From Oscillospiraceae bacterium (GTDB lineage Bacteria > Bacillota > Clostridia > Saccharofermentanales > Saccharofermentanaceae): a DNA stretch of 18,950 nucleotides. Each line of letters opens with the position of its first letter. The first letter of the stretch is position 1. The DNA lies in contig CACXGG010000211.1 of the NCBI GenBank assembly GCA_902767145.1, positions 1 through 18,950 on the forward strand. The letters are read 5' to 3'. A model generated the notes under the pieces. That model was not told where the DNA came from. It searched no databases and saw nothing but the letters and a program-made list of their open reading frames with translations. Both the position numbers and the translations under genes were made by a program. Below are positions 1 through 6,769 of this stretch, piece after piece.

Positions 1-71
1 ATACTAGGCCGAGAAAGTGTTTAGGGTATGCAACACCTTATGAAGTCTTTTATTCAACTTCGTTGCACTTG

Positions 72-161
72 ACTTGAAAATCTGCCGCGGAAAACAGGGC
101 GAAAAATGCATTTTTGAGGCAGATTAATTCAAATCTGCCACATTTTACTTTGGTTTCAAGT
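72..161. repeat. Nested inverted repeats in gene-free DNA; possible structured RNA or MITE-like remnant
   Basis: An outer inverted repeat ACTTGAAA (72-79) pairs with TTTCAAGT (154-161). Inside it, AATCTGCC occurs twice (79-86 and 132-139) around one GGCAGATT (118-125), so the middle arm can pair with either flank, giving mutually exclusive 8-bp stems. A 14-bp perfect palindrome AAAAATGCATTTTT lies at 102-115 within the first loop. No coding sequence is visible in 1-245. The element could be an interspersed repeat, a degenerate MITE, or a switching leader RNA ending at the terminator at 221-245. The repeats are seen directly; the role is unknown. Confidence 0.6.
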
Positions 162-171
162 ACCTTTTGGG

Positions 172-180
172 TGTAATAAT
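172..180 (+). promoter_or_regulatory. Possible extended -10 promoter element
   Basis: TGT followed by AATAAT (175-180) matches an extended -10 box with five of six core bases. No convincing -35 box lies upstream (GGTTTC at 17-bp spacing). Transcription would begin near 187 and meet the terminator at 221-245 before the gene at 288, yielding a short RNA or an attenuated leader. Weak evidence. Confidence 0.25.
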
Positions 181-220
181 GTAACCATCAGGCAATTAAT
201 CTTCATAACACACCCTCCAA

Positions 221-245
221 GGCCCGGCATTGTCCGGGTCTTTTT
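221..245 (+). terminator. Rho-independent terminator
   Basis: A seven-base-pair stem (221-227 with 234-240, one G-U pair) encloses the loop CATTGT and runs straight into TTTTT at 241-245. It ends whatever is transcribed from upstream of the window, or a short leader starting near 187. It lies only 43 bases before the next start codon. Confidence 0.8.
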
Positions 246-287
246 ATGTTAAAATCAAATAAAGTCTATAGGGAATGGGGTTTCAGG

Positions 288-986
288 ATGAATAAGTTTA
301 AGATGAGGATGGCTTTATTGTCCTTCGTAAGGCTTTTCTTTTTCCAGCTGGGGATCTTCTTTCTTCTGGGTATCGTGCTCATGGTCATCGGACTTCGCGT
401 ACGAACATGTTTTGCCATCGGTATCGCACTCATCGCCTTTGACTTTATCGCGTCGATCATAGAGACGGTGAAGATGTTCCGCACCTTAAGGATGAGCGAT
501 CATCCGGTCATCTCCGATGTTTACAAAGCCATCAACAGTGAAGATCCATATGGTGAGATGGATAAGGTGGTGGGAGATCTTAATTCCGACGTGGACGTAG
601 TGGGCGGAAAGCTAGCCGTGACCATACTGAACAGCTGGATCCAGAAGAGTGAAAAGACAGTACCCTCCTGCGTGGATAAATTCGAATCACTCTGCCAGGA
701 GCCCATGCCCGGAGAGGTGGTCTCCCTTGAATACGGCCCTATCAGTGATGAAGACGGGAAATACTCTCTCTGCCTTATTAAGGAATATCCTGTTTCGGGG
801 GGACGCAGAGTGCGCATCTTCATGGCCATGATCTTCAGGACGGCTGAAGATATCAGTTCCCTCAAGGGATCTTTTGATTCCGGCAGTATAGAAGAAGACT
901 TTTTTACCTATCTGCGCGAGTCCGGGATATATAAGAGGATGTCTTCTGAAAAGATCATCGATGTGAGGAACGGATTCGAACAATAA
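288..986 (+). CDS. Unrecognised two-TM membrane protein
   Basis: I do not recognise the family. The protein is 232 residues. Two hydrophobic segments (about residues 9-32 and 38-58) form an N-terminal hairpin, followed by about 170 mostly polar residues with no cysteine motif or catalytic signature I can name. The start at 288 is preferred over the in-frame ATG at 246 because GGGG at 277-280 sits 7 bases upstream, whereas 246 lies inside the T-tract of a terminator. The gene stands alone: a terminator precedes it and tandem terminators follow it (1088-1135). Any link with the hydrogenase maturation genes downstream is unproven, although read-through would place them on the same transcript. 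Coding is supported by length and by codon use like its neighbours. Confidence 0.75.
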   Translation: MNKFKMRMALLSFVRLFFFQLGIFFLLGIVLMVIGLRVRTCFAIGIALIAFDFIASIIETVKMFRTLRMSDHPVISDVYKAINSEDPYGEMDKVVGDLNSDVDVVGGKLAVTILNSWIQKSEKTVPSCVDKFESLCQEPMPGEVVSLEYGPISDEDGKYSLCLIKEYPVSGGRRVRIFMAMIFRTAEDISSLKGSFDSGSIEEDFFTYLRESGIYKRMSSEKIIDVRNGFEQ

Positions 987-1022
987 GTCCGATTGAAAGA
1001 CACCGGTTTCTGTGCTAATCTC

Positions 1023-1052
1023 TTGATGCTACCTGATAAGAAGTTTTATTAC
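1023..1052 (+). promoter_or_regulatory. Candidate promoter for the hydrogenase-maturation leader
   Basis: TTGATG (1023-1028), an 18-bp spacer and TATTAC (1047-1052) form a moderate sigma-A-like promoter. Transcription would start near 1059, just at the antiterminator arm at 1060. It is the best candidate I see in the 161-bp gap, but both boxes deviate from consensus. Confidence 0.3.
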
Positions 1053-1087
1053 TGACGGCAAGGTGCAGAACAGCTTAGATGTTTTGT

Positions 1088-1106
1088 GGCGCTATAGCGC
1101 CTTTTT
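1088..1106 (+). terminator. Intrinsic terminator 1 in the hyd leader
   Basis: The perfect palindrome GGCGC-TATA-GCGCC (1088-1101) is followed by TTTTT (1102-1106). It may end transcription of the 288-986 gene, act as the first of two tandem attenuators, or both. Confidence 0.7.
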
Positions 1107-1107
1107 G

Positions 1108-1135
1108 CCGTACCTTTTTCCGGGTGCGGTTTTTT
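1108..1135 (+). terminator. Intrinsic terminator 2, immediately before the operon's ribosome binding site
   Basis: CCGTACC (1108-1114) pairs with GGTGCGG (1123-1129) in seven pairs including one U-G, with an 8-nt loop, followed by TTTTTT (1130-1135). The Shine-Dalgarno site GGAGGG begins at 1139, so no promoter fits between this terminator and the gene at 1148. It must therefore be read through for the operon to be expressed. Confidence 0.7.
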
Positions 1136-1147
1136 GTTGGAGGGCTT

Positions 1148-1393
1148 ATGGAAACACGAGTGGCAGTGATGAGTATGATCGTGGGAAAAGACGGGGATGT
1201 TGAGCATCTCAACGGACTTCTCCACGAGTATGGAAATTACATCATCGGACGTATGGGGATACCCTACCGTGAGAGGGGCATCAATATCATCAGTGTGGTG
1301 CTGGATGCGCCCCAGGATGAGATCTCTTCCCTGGCGGGAAAGATCGGAAATCTTAAAGACGTAAACGTGAAGACGGCTTATTCGAATGTCTGA
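1148..1393 (+). CDS. TM1266-type iron-only hydrogenase system protein
   Basis: The protein is 81 residues and belongs to the small ferredoxin-like (ACT/NikR C-terminal-like) family typified by Thermotoga maritima TM1266, annotated as a putative iron-only hydrogenase system regulator and usually found beside hydE/F/G. The sequence shows the family pattern: a first strand (residues 3-12, TRVAVMSMIV), a helix ending in a YIIGRMGIPY segment, and a second strand around INIISVVLDA. The start at 1148 is chosen over 1079 because GGAGGG (1139-1144) lies 3 bases upstream, while an upstream start would translate through two terminators. It has no DNA-binding domain of its own, so direct transcription control is doubtful; ligand or metal sensing is an inference. 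Its stop overlaps the hydE start by 8 nt, implying coupled translation. Confidence 0.85.
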   Translation: METRVAVMSMIVGKDGDVEHLNGLLHEYGNYIIGRMGIPYRERGINIISVVLDAPQDEISSLAGKIGNLKDVNVKTAYSNV

Positions 1394-2453
1394 CGTTTTA
1401 TCTCTTATCGACAGGCTCTCCCGTGACAGGTCTTTGACGGAAGAGGAATATGAGGTGCTGGTCTCGGGCTATACTCCTGAGGCGGCATCTTTCGCTGCCT
1501 CCCTGGCGTCCTCAGTACGCAGGGAGTACTACGGTGATGAGGTCTTTATGAGGGGGCTCATGGAGATCTCGAACTACTGCAGAAATGACTGCTTTTACTG
1601 CGGGATAAGAAGGAGCAACAGATCCTGTTCCAGGTACCGTCTGACACCTTCGGAGATCATATCCTGCGCTTCAAAAGGTTACGGACTTGGATTCCGTACC
1701 TTCGTACTTCAGGGAGGAGAGGATCCCTACTATACGGATGACGTTCTCTGCTCCATAGTCTCATCCATAAAGTCCATGCATCCGGACTGCGCAGTTACGC
1801 TCTCCATGGGAGAGAGATCATACGAAAGCTACGCCGCTCTTTTTTCTGCCGGAGCTGACAGATATCTTCTCAGGCATGAGACGGCTTCAGCTCCCCACTA
1901 TGCGAAACTTCATCCTTCTTCCATGAGCTTTGAGAACAGGATGAGATGCCTTAAGGACCTCAGATCCATCGGATATCAGGTGGGCTGCGGATTTATGGTG
2001 GGATCGCCTTATCAGACTCCTTCAGATCTTGCGTCGGATCTGAAGTTTATCGAGACTTTCAGGCCTGACATGTGCGGAATAGGACCTTTTATACCACATA
2101 AGGATACTCCCTTCGGATCGGAGTCCCGGGGTTCAGCTGAAATGACTTGCTATCTTCTGAGCCTTATAAGGCTCATCTTCCCGCCGGTACTCCTGCCTGC
2201 GACTACGGCACTGGGGACCATCGATCCTCTGGGAAGGGAAAAGGGACTTAAGGCAGGAGCCAATGTGGTGATGCCTAACCTGTCACCTGTGGAGGTGCGG
2301 GAGAAATATACACTCTACGACAATAAGATCTGTACGGGAGAAGAAGCATCCGAATGCGTCTCCTGTCTCTCATCAAGGATAAAAAATGCAGGATACCGCC
2401 TGGTGACCGACCGTGGTGATATCAGAAAGGAAAAGATAAATGGCAAAGTATGA
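1386..2453 (+). CDS. hydE: [FeFe]-hydrogenase maturation radical SAM enzyme HydE
   Basis: HydE is a cytosolic radical SAM enzyme that modifies the iron-CO-CN synthon made by HydG on the way to the 2Fe subcluster. The protein is 355 residues, normal for the family. The radical SAM cluster motif CRNDCFYC is at residues 65-72 (Cys65, Cys69, Cys72). A GGE SAM-binding motif follows (LQGGEDPY), and the C-terminal second-cluster cysteines Cys316, Cys324 and Cys327 keep the spacing known for T. maritima HydE. The ATG at 1386 has no clear Shine-Dalgarno site and overlaps the previous gene by 8 nt, so it is probably translated by coupling. It overlaps hydG by 14 nt. The biotin synthase and methylornithine synthase (PylB) families are related, but the neighbours and the extra C-terminal cysteines point to HydE. 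Confidence 0.95.
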   Translation: MSDVLSLIDRLSRDRSLTEEEYEVLVSGYTPEAASFAASLASSVRREYYGDEVFMRGLMEISNYCRNDCFYCGIRRSNRSCSRYRLTPSEIISCASKGYGLGFRTFVLQGGEDPYYTDDVLCSIVSSIKSMHPDCAVTLSMGERSYESYAALFSAGADRYLLRHETASAPHYAKLHPSSMSFENRMRCLKDLRSIGYQVGCGFMVGSPYQTPSDLASDLKFIETFRPDMCGIGPFIPHKDTPFGSESRGSAEMTCYLLSLIRLIFPPVLLPATTALGTIDPLGREKGLKAGANVVMPNLSPVEVREKYTLYDNKICTGEEASECVSCLSSRIKNAGYRLVTDRGDIRKEKINGKV

Positions 2454-3888
2454 CAAGAGTTCAATGAAGGCGGAGGAGTTCATCAACGACGGTGAGATCC
2501 TGGAGACCCTCAGGTACGCGGAGGAGAATAAGTCCAATGTGGAACTGATCGATAAGATCCTTCAGAAGGCACGCCCCGTGAAGAAGGATAAGGGATATGT
2601 ATGCGCGGGTCTCGACCACAGGGAGGCATCAGTCCTTCTGGCCTGTGATATCCCGGAGAAGATAGAGGAGATCTATAAGATCGCGGAAGAGATCAAGATG
2701 GCTTACTACGGAAACAGGATAGTTATCTTTGCTCCCCTGTATCTGTCAAACTACTGCGTCAACGGATGTCTCTACTGTCCCTACCATCTCAAGAATAAGA
2801 ACATCCCCAGAAAGAAGCTGACCCAGGAGGAGGTACGTGCCGAGGTCATCGCACTTCAGGATATGGGACATAAGAGGCTTGCCATCGAGGCAGGTGAGGA
2901 CCCGGTTAATAATCCCATCGATTATATCCTGGACTGCATAAAGACCATCTATTCCGTACACCATAAGAACGGTGACATCAGAAGGGTCAATGTAAATATC
3001 GCTGCCACCACCGTGGAGAATTACAGAAAGCTGAAGGATGCAGGTATCGGAACATATATCCTCTTCCAGGAGACATACCATAAGGAGAGTTATCTCCGCC
3101 TTCACCCCACGGGTCCCAAGCATGATTATGACTACCATACGGAAGCTCACGACCGTGCCATGGAAGGCGGTATCGACGATGTGGGACTCGGTGTCCTTTT
3201 CGGACTTGAGATGTATAAGTATGAGTTCGCAGGACTTCTTATGCACGCGGAGCATCTGGAGGCTGTTCACGGGGTCGGTCCCCACACCATCAGTATCCCC
3301 CGTGTTAAGAAGGCGGATGATATAGATCCTACCCAGTTCGACAATGGTATCTCGGATGAGATCTTTGCAAAGATCACTGCCTGCATCAGGCTGGCTGTTC
3401 CCTATACGGGAATGATCATCTCCACCAGGGAGAGCCAGGAAGTAAGGCAGAAGCTCCTTACCCTGGGCATAAGCCAGGTGAGCGGAGGTTCCAGGACATC
3501 TGTGGGCGGTTATACGGAGGAAGAGAGACCCCACGATACGGAGCAGTTCGATGTATCCGATCAGAGGACTCTTGATGAGGTCGTTAAGTGGCTCATGGAA
3601 AATGACCACATCCCTTCCTTCTGTACTGCATGCTACAGGGAGGGAAGGACGGGAGACCGCTTCATGGCACTCTGTAAGAGCGGCCAGATCCTTAACTGCT
3701 GCCACCCCAATGCCCTCATGACCCTGGCGGAGTATCTGGAGGATTATGCTTCTCCCGCCACAAAGGAACTTGGTTACGAAGTGATCGCCAGGGAGCTGGG
3801 ACGTATTCCCAGGGAAAATGTAAGGGAGATCGCAGAGAAGAATATTGAAGATATAAGAAATTCAAACAGAAGAGATTTCAGGTTTTGA
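2440..3888 (+). CDS. hydG: [FeFe]-hydrogenase maturation tyrosine lyase HydG
   Basis: HydG is a ThiH-like radical SAM enzyme that cleaves tyrosine to p-cresol and dehydroglycine and converts the latter to the CO and cyanide ligands of the H-cluster, assembled as an Fe(CO)2CN synthon on its auxiliary cluster. The protein is 482 residues, full length. The SAM cluster motif CVNGCLYC is at residues 106-113. The C-terminal auxiliary-cluster motif CX2CX22C is intact: Cys395, Cys398 and Cys421. That C-terminal part separates HydG from the thiazole enzyme ThiH. AAAGG (2426-2430) lies 9 bases before the ATG, inside the end of hydE, with a 14-nt gene overlap. Codon use matches the neighbours. A 319-codon open frame on the opposite strand is a shadow. 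Confidence 0.96.
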   Translation: MAKYDKSSMKAEEFINDGEILETLRYAEENKSNVELIDKILQKARPVKKDKGYVCAGLDHREASVLLACDIPEKIEEIYKIAEEIKMAYYGNRIVIFAPLYLSNYCVNGCLYCPYHLKNKNIPRKKLTQEEVRAEVIALQDMGHKRLAIEAGEDPVNNPIDYILDCIKTIYSVHHKNGDIRRVNVNIAATTVENYRKLKDAGIGTYILFQETYHKESYLRLHPTGPKHDYDYHTEAHDRAMEGGIDDVGLGVLFGLEMYKYEFAGLLMHAEHLEAVHGVGPHTISIPRVKKADDIDPTQFDNGISDEIFAKITACIRLAVPYTGMIISTRESQEVRQKLLTLGISQVSGGSRTSVGGYTEEERPHDTEQFDVSDQRTLDEVVKWLMENDHIPSFCTACYREGRTGDRFMALCKSGQILNCCHPNALMTLAEYLEDYASPATKELGYEVIARELGRIPRENVREIAEKNIEDIRNSNRRDFRF

Positions 3889-3895
3889 GGTGAGT

Positions 3896-5089
3896 ATGGG
3901 ACTTAGCGGAATACCGGCATCTGAGAGGGTGCATATTGGTCTTTTCGGAATGAGAAATGCGGGGAAGTCAAGCCTCGTAAATGCTGTCACGGGACAGGAG
4001 ATGTCTGTGGTATCAGACGTTCCGGGAACTACTACGGACCCGGTGAGAAAGACCATGGAACTTCTTCCCATAGGTCCCGTGGTGATCACCGATACCCCGG
4101 GTCTTGATGATACGGGAGAACTCGGAGCCAAGCGTGTATCAAAGGCGCGTGAGATACTGGCCACTGTTGATGTGGCGGTGCTGGTCACAGCTTCCCCTGT
4201 CCTCACACCTTCGGAGGAGGAACTCGTCTCGTTGTTTAAGTCGGGATCTGTTCCTTATGTCATCGCCCATTCCAAGGCGGACCTTCTTTCTGAACGCCCA
4301 TCTCTTCCCGCTAATGAGATATATGTAAGTTCCGTCACCGGAGAGAATATCTACGAGCTCAAGGAACTGATAGGAAAGGCAGCTGAAGTAGCTCAGACAG
4401 AAAGGCCGCTGGTGTCCGATCTTGTTTCACCCGGTGATGTGATCGTGCTGGTGATCCCCGTGGATGAATCGGCTCCCAAGGGCCGCCTTATCCTTCCCCA
4501 GCAGCAGGTAATGAGAGATCTTCTGGACTGCGGATGCGCCTTTGTGGGATGTCAGCCTTCGGAACTGGCGGCAACGCTTTCTGCACTGTCCTCTGAACCC
4601 GCTCTGGTGATAACAGATTCCCAGGCATTTCGGGAGGTGTCTTCTATCCTTCCTGAGTCTGTGCCCCTGACATCTTTTTCCATACTGATGGCAAGATATA
4701 AGGGTGATCTGGAAAGCCTCGTACATGGTGCGGAAAAGCTGGACGGCCTTAAGGACGGGGACAGGATACTCATATCAGAAGGATGTACCCATCACCGTCA
4801 GTGCAAGGATATAGGAACTGTTAAGCTCCCGGGCCTTATCAGGAAATATACAGGCAGGGAACTTGACTTCAGCTTTACGTCGGGAAGGGATTTTCCTTCT
4901 GACCTTTCAGGGTACGAACTGGTAGTCCACTGCGGAGGATGCATGCTCAGCGAAAAAGAAATGCTCCACCGTCAGAGGGGGGCCGGTGGAGCATGTGTTC
5001 CGATGGTCAATTATGGCGTGGCCATCGCGAAGATGATCGGTATCTTAGATCGAAGCCTCAAGCCTCTCGGGTATTCGTCATCCTTATGA
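3896..5089 (+). CDS. hydF: [FeFe]-hydrogenase maturation GTPase/scaffold HydF
   Basis: HydF is a GTPase that carries the 2Fe precursor and hands it to the apo-hydrogenase HydA. The N-terminal Era-like G domain shows the P-loop (GMRNAGKSS), the switch threonines (PGTTTDP), DTPG, and SSVTG as G5. The G4 motif reads SKAD instead of the usual NKxD. The C-terminal cluster-binding signature is complete: CTHH, then HX44HCxxC ending in HCGGC (Cys299, His302, His347, Cys348 and Cys351 if numbered from the GTG at 3890; subtract 2 for the ATG). ATG 3896 is preferred because GAGG at 3887-3890 lies 5 bases upstream; GTG 3890 is the alternative. It follows hydG by 7 bases and its last 32 bases overlap a convergent gene. 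Confidence 0.94.
   Translation: MGLSGIPASERVHIGLFGMRNAGKSSLVNAVTGQEMSVVSDVPGTTTDPVRKTMELLPIGPVVITDTPGLDDTGELGAKRVSKAREILATVDVAVLVTASPVLTPSEEELVSLFKSGSVPYVIAHSKADLLSERPSLPANEIYVSSVTGENIYELKELIGKAAEVAQTERPLVSDLVSPGDVIVLVIPVDESAPKGRLILPQQQVMRDLLDCGCAFVGCQPSELAATLSALSSEPALVITDSQAFREVSSILPESVPLTSFSILMARYKGDLESLVHGAEKLDGLKDGDRILISEGCTHHRQCKDIGTVKLPGLIRKYTGRELDFSFTSGRDFPSDLSGYELVVHCGGCMLSEKEMLHRQRGAGGACVPMVNYGVAIAKMIGILDRSLKPLGYSSSL
4961..4994. repeat. Perfect 11-bp inverted repeat inside hydF
   Basis: ATGCTCCACCG (4961-4971) and CGGTGGAGCAT (4984-4994) form a perfect stem with a 12-nt loop in the 3' part of hydF. No T-run follows, so it is not an ordinary terminator. It lies about 70 bases before the convergent gene's stop and might pause or stabilise the convergent transcripts. 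It may be chance within conserved coding sequence. Confidence 0.55.
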
Positions 5090-5900
5090 TGATGAAGGCG
5101 ATGGCGGATACGAGAAGGTAACCTGCCACTGCTACTACCGAAGCCTCTATTCCGAACTCTCCGCCGGTGAGGGCGAAGGATTTGTTTTCGAGCACATATG
5201 AAACGATGCTGTTGGTGGTGTCGGCTTCACTTCCTACGAAGAGAGCGCCGCCGATGATTATGATGTTCCAGAAACAGTGGACGATACCGGAGTTCCAGAT
5301 GTTCTTTTCCTCGAGGGAGATAAGGGAGAACATGACTCCCACCAGCGTTCCCGCAGTTATTACCAGAAGGCTGCTGAGGACTGAATATCCGGTTCCGATG
5401 ATGTGTACAATACCGAAGAGGAGGGAGGGAACCATGACGGCAACAGCCGTGTTCCATCTCTTCTTGAGAAGCCTCATGATGAAGCCTCTGAAGAGCATCT
5501 CCTCAACGAAGCCTGAACCAAGTCCTGAGAAGAAGATCCCTGAAGCGAGCCTGGAGGCCATCTCGCTCCTGCTCATATCGGATAAAACGAAATCACCGGG
5601 GAGGAGAAGGAATACTCCCAGGACTGAAACGGGCAGAAGGATGGCGATAAAGACCCACTTAAGGCTCAGGCGGATCTTTGTGATGCCCACATCTTCCATG
5701 CTGATCTTTAAGATCTTTGTGAGACCCTTGAAAAGAAAGAATGCAGATACAACAAATATGATGCCTGCAATAGCATTACAGACAGCTGCATTCAGACCTG
5801 CTTTGAAAAGGACTTCTCCGATGATGGCTGAACAGACCTCGGCGATGATAAAAAATACCAAAGCCAGGACAGAGCCACCGATGGCTTTACCTGTACTCAT
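5058..5900 (-). CDS. CPBP-family (type II CAAX protease-like) membrane protein
   Basis: The protein is 280 residues with about eight membrane segments, a member of the CPBP (ABI, Rce1-like) intramembrane metalloprotease family. All three signature motifs are present: EExxxR (Glu133, Glu134, Arg138), FxxxH (Phe162, His166) and HxxxN (His208, Asn212), so it is probably catalytically competent. Bacterial members process or confer immunity to bacteriocin-like peptides, or serve as anti-sigma-factor proteases; the substrate here is unknown. The start at 5900 is chosen over the longer frame from 5942 because AGGGAG lies about 7 bases upstream and the first TM follows directly. It is convergent with hydF, overlapping by 32 bp, and divergent from the OmpR-type regulator gene, whose system could plausibly share its regulation. 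Confidence 0.88.
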   Translation of the reverse strand: MSTGKAIGGSVLALVFFIIAEVCSAIIGEVLFKAGLNAAVCNAIAGIIFVVSAFFLFKGLTKILKISMEDVGITKIRLSLKWVFIAILLPVSVLGVFLLLPGDFVLSDMSRSEMASRLASGIFFSGLGSGFVEEMLFRGFIMRLLKKRWNTAVAVMVPSLLFGIVHIIGTGYSVLSSLLVITAGTLVGVMFSLISLEEKNIWNSGIVHCFWNIIIIGGALFVGSEADTTNSIVSYVLENKSFALTGGEFGIEASVVAVAGYLLVSAIAFIIIRMTNTREA

Positions 5901-5930
5901 ATTAAATTCTCCCTTATTCCTATTCCGATA

Positions 5931-5962
5931 ATAATATTCCACATATATTAATGACGTGTCAA
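5931..5962 (-). promoter_or_regulatory. Candidate promoter for the CPBP gene
   Basis: A perfect TTGACA -35 box lies on the minus strand at 5962-5957. The AT-rich stretch 17 to 20 bases downstream (GAATAT to TATTAT on the minus strand) offers several poor -10 candidates. The -35 match is direct; the -10 choice is uncertain. Confidence 0.35.
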
Positions 5963-5984
5963 CCGCTCTTTTTGTTTCTTAATC

Positions 5985-6032
5985 AAATCTTAAGATATCG
6001 GAATATCTGTTTTAAGATTTTATGAGTACAAT
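5985..6032 (+). promoter_or_regulatory. Operator-like palindrome and -10 box before the OmpR-type two-component genes
   Basis: AAATCTTAA (5985-5993) and TTAAGATTT (6012-6020) form a perfect 9-bp inverted repeat, with an inner GATAT/ATATC pair (5994-5998, 6003-6007). The heptamer TTAAGAT also occurs as a direct repeat at 5990-5996 and 6012-6018, 22 bp apart, that is two helical turns. TACAAT (6027-6032) is a good -10 box without a -35 box, as expected for an activator-dependent promoter. The response regulator encoded immediately downstream is the obvious candidate binder. Confidence 0.5.
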
Positions 6033-6067
6033 ATGATCGTAATCGATTACGCGAAAGGAAAACAAAC

Positions 6068-6769
6068 ATGAACAGGATCTTGGTTTGTGACGACGAGAAA
6101 GACATCGTATCTGCACTGCAGATCTATCTTGGAAGCGACGGATATGAGACAGTAAGCGCCCACAATGGGGTTGAGGCGCTGGAAAGACTTAAGGAAGACG
6201 AGAATATAAATCTCGTATTGCTGGATATAATGATGCCCGGCATGGATGGGATAGCTACGCTTACAAAGATAAGGGAATTCTCGAACGTACCTGTCATATT
6301 CCTTACGGCTAAGAGTGAGGATACTGACAAGATACTCGGTTTAAACGTCGGCGCCGACGATTATGTCACAAAACCTTTTAATCCTGTGGAGCTCCTGGCC
6401 CGTGTAAGGTCCCAGCTTCGCCGCTATACGCAGTTCGGATCAAGTATTGCCCAGGACGCAAAACAGACCATAAAAAATGGTGGAATAGAGATAGACGACG
6501 ACAGTAAGAGAGTTACCGTGGACGGTGAGGTTATAAGCCTTACAAAGACGGAGTATGAGATCCTTCTGCTCCTGGCGAAGAATCCCGGAAGGGTCTTCTC
6601 GCCTACAGAGATCTATTCGAAGATCTGGCACGAGAACATAAGCGGTGCCGAGAATACCATCTCCGTACATATCAGACATCTCCGCGAGAAGATCGAGATA
6701 GATCCCGGTAATCCCAGATATATCAAAGTCGTCTGGGGCCACGGTTATATGATGGAGGATAAGAAATGA
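6068..6769 (+). CDS. OmpR/PhoB-family response regulator (VanR-like)
   Basis: The protein is 233 residues, standard for the family. The receiver domain (about residues 1-115) has the acidic pocket Asp8-Asp9, phospho-acceptor Asp53 in LLDIMMPG, the conserved Thr in FLTAKS and Lys in VTKPFNP. The C-terminal winged-helix domain (about 135-230) has the typical LTKTEYEILLLLAKNPGRVF and YIKVVWGHGY segments. AAAGGAAA (6054-6061) lies about 7 bases before the ATG. The gene overlaps the kinase gene by 4 nt (ATGA), so the pair is co-translated. It probably autoregulates through the repeats at 5985-6020. The resemblance is to clostridial VanR-type regulators, but no resistance genes accompany it, so the stimulus is unknown; a vanR symbol is not justified. 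Confidence 0.92.
   Translation: MNRILVCDDEKDIVSALQIYLGSDGYETVSAHNGVEALERLKEDENINLVLLDIMMPGMDGIATLTKIREFSNVPVIFLTAKSEDTDKILGLNVGADDYVTKPFNPVELLARVRSQLRRYTQFGSSIAQDAKQTIKNGGIEIDDDSKRVTVDGEVISLTKTEYEILLLLAKNPGRVFSPTEIYSKIWHENISGAENTISVHIRHLREKIEIDPGNPRYIKVVWGHGYMMEDKK

Larger units (their letters stand above)
1060..1135 (+). promoter_or_regulatory. Putative transcription-attenuation leader of the hyd operon
   Basis: AAGGTGC at 1060-1066 can pair with GTACCTT at 1110-1116 (seven contiguous pairs, one G-U). That would sequester most of the 5' arm of the second terminator (1108-1114). GGTGC at 1062-1066 also duplicates part of that terminator's 3' arm (1123-1127). This is the classic layout of competing terminator and antiterminator. 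I cannot match it to a known riboswitch or T-box class; the ligand or factor is unknown. Confidence 0.45.

Noticed and set aside
987..1087. A known riboswitch or T-box in the hyd leader
   Set aside because: I compared it by eye with the T-box, THF, preQ1, fluoride and ZTP consensus features I remember and found no match; only the attenuator geometry is supported.
2746..3705. A 319-codon open frame on the minus strand opposite hydG
   Set aside because: It lies wholly within the well-supported hydG frame, has no ribosome binding site or recognisable domain, and arises from the codon bias of hydG.
1148..5089. Presence of the hydrogenase structural gene hydA in this cluster
   Set aside because: No frame with the H-cluster cysteine motifs of HydA is present anywhere in the window; only maturation genes are here.
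5167..5931. A 254-codon plus-strand frame opposite the CPBP gene
   Set aside because: The minus-strand protein has all CPBP motifs and a proper start, while the plus frame encodes a low-complexity Arg/Thr/Met-rich shadow.
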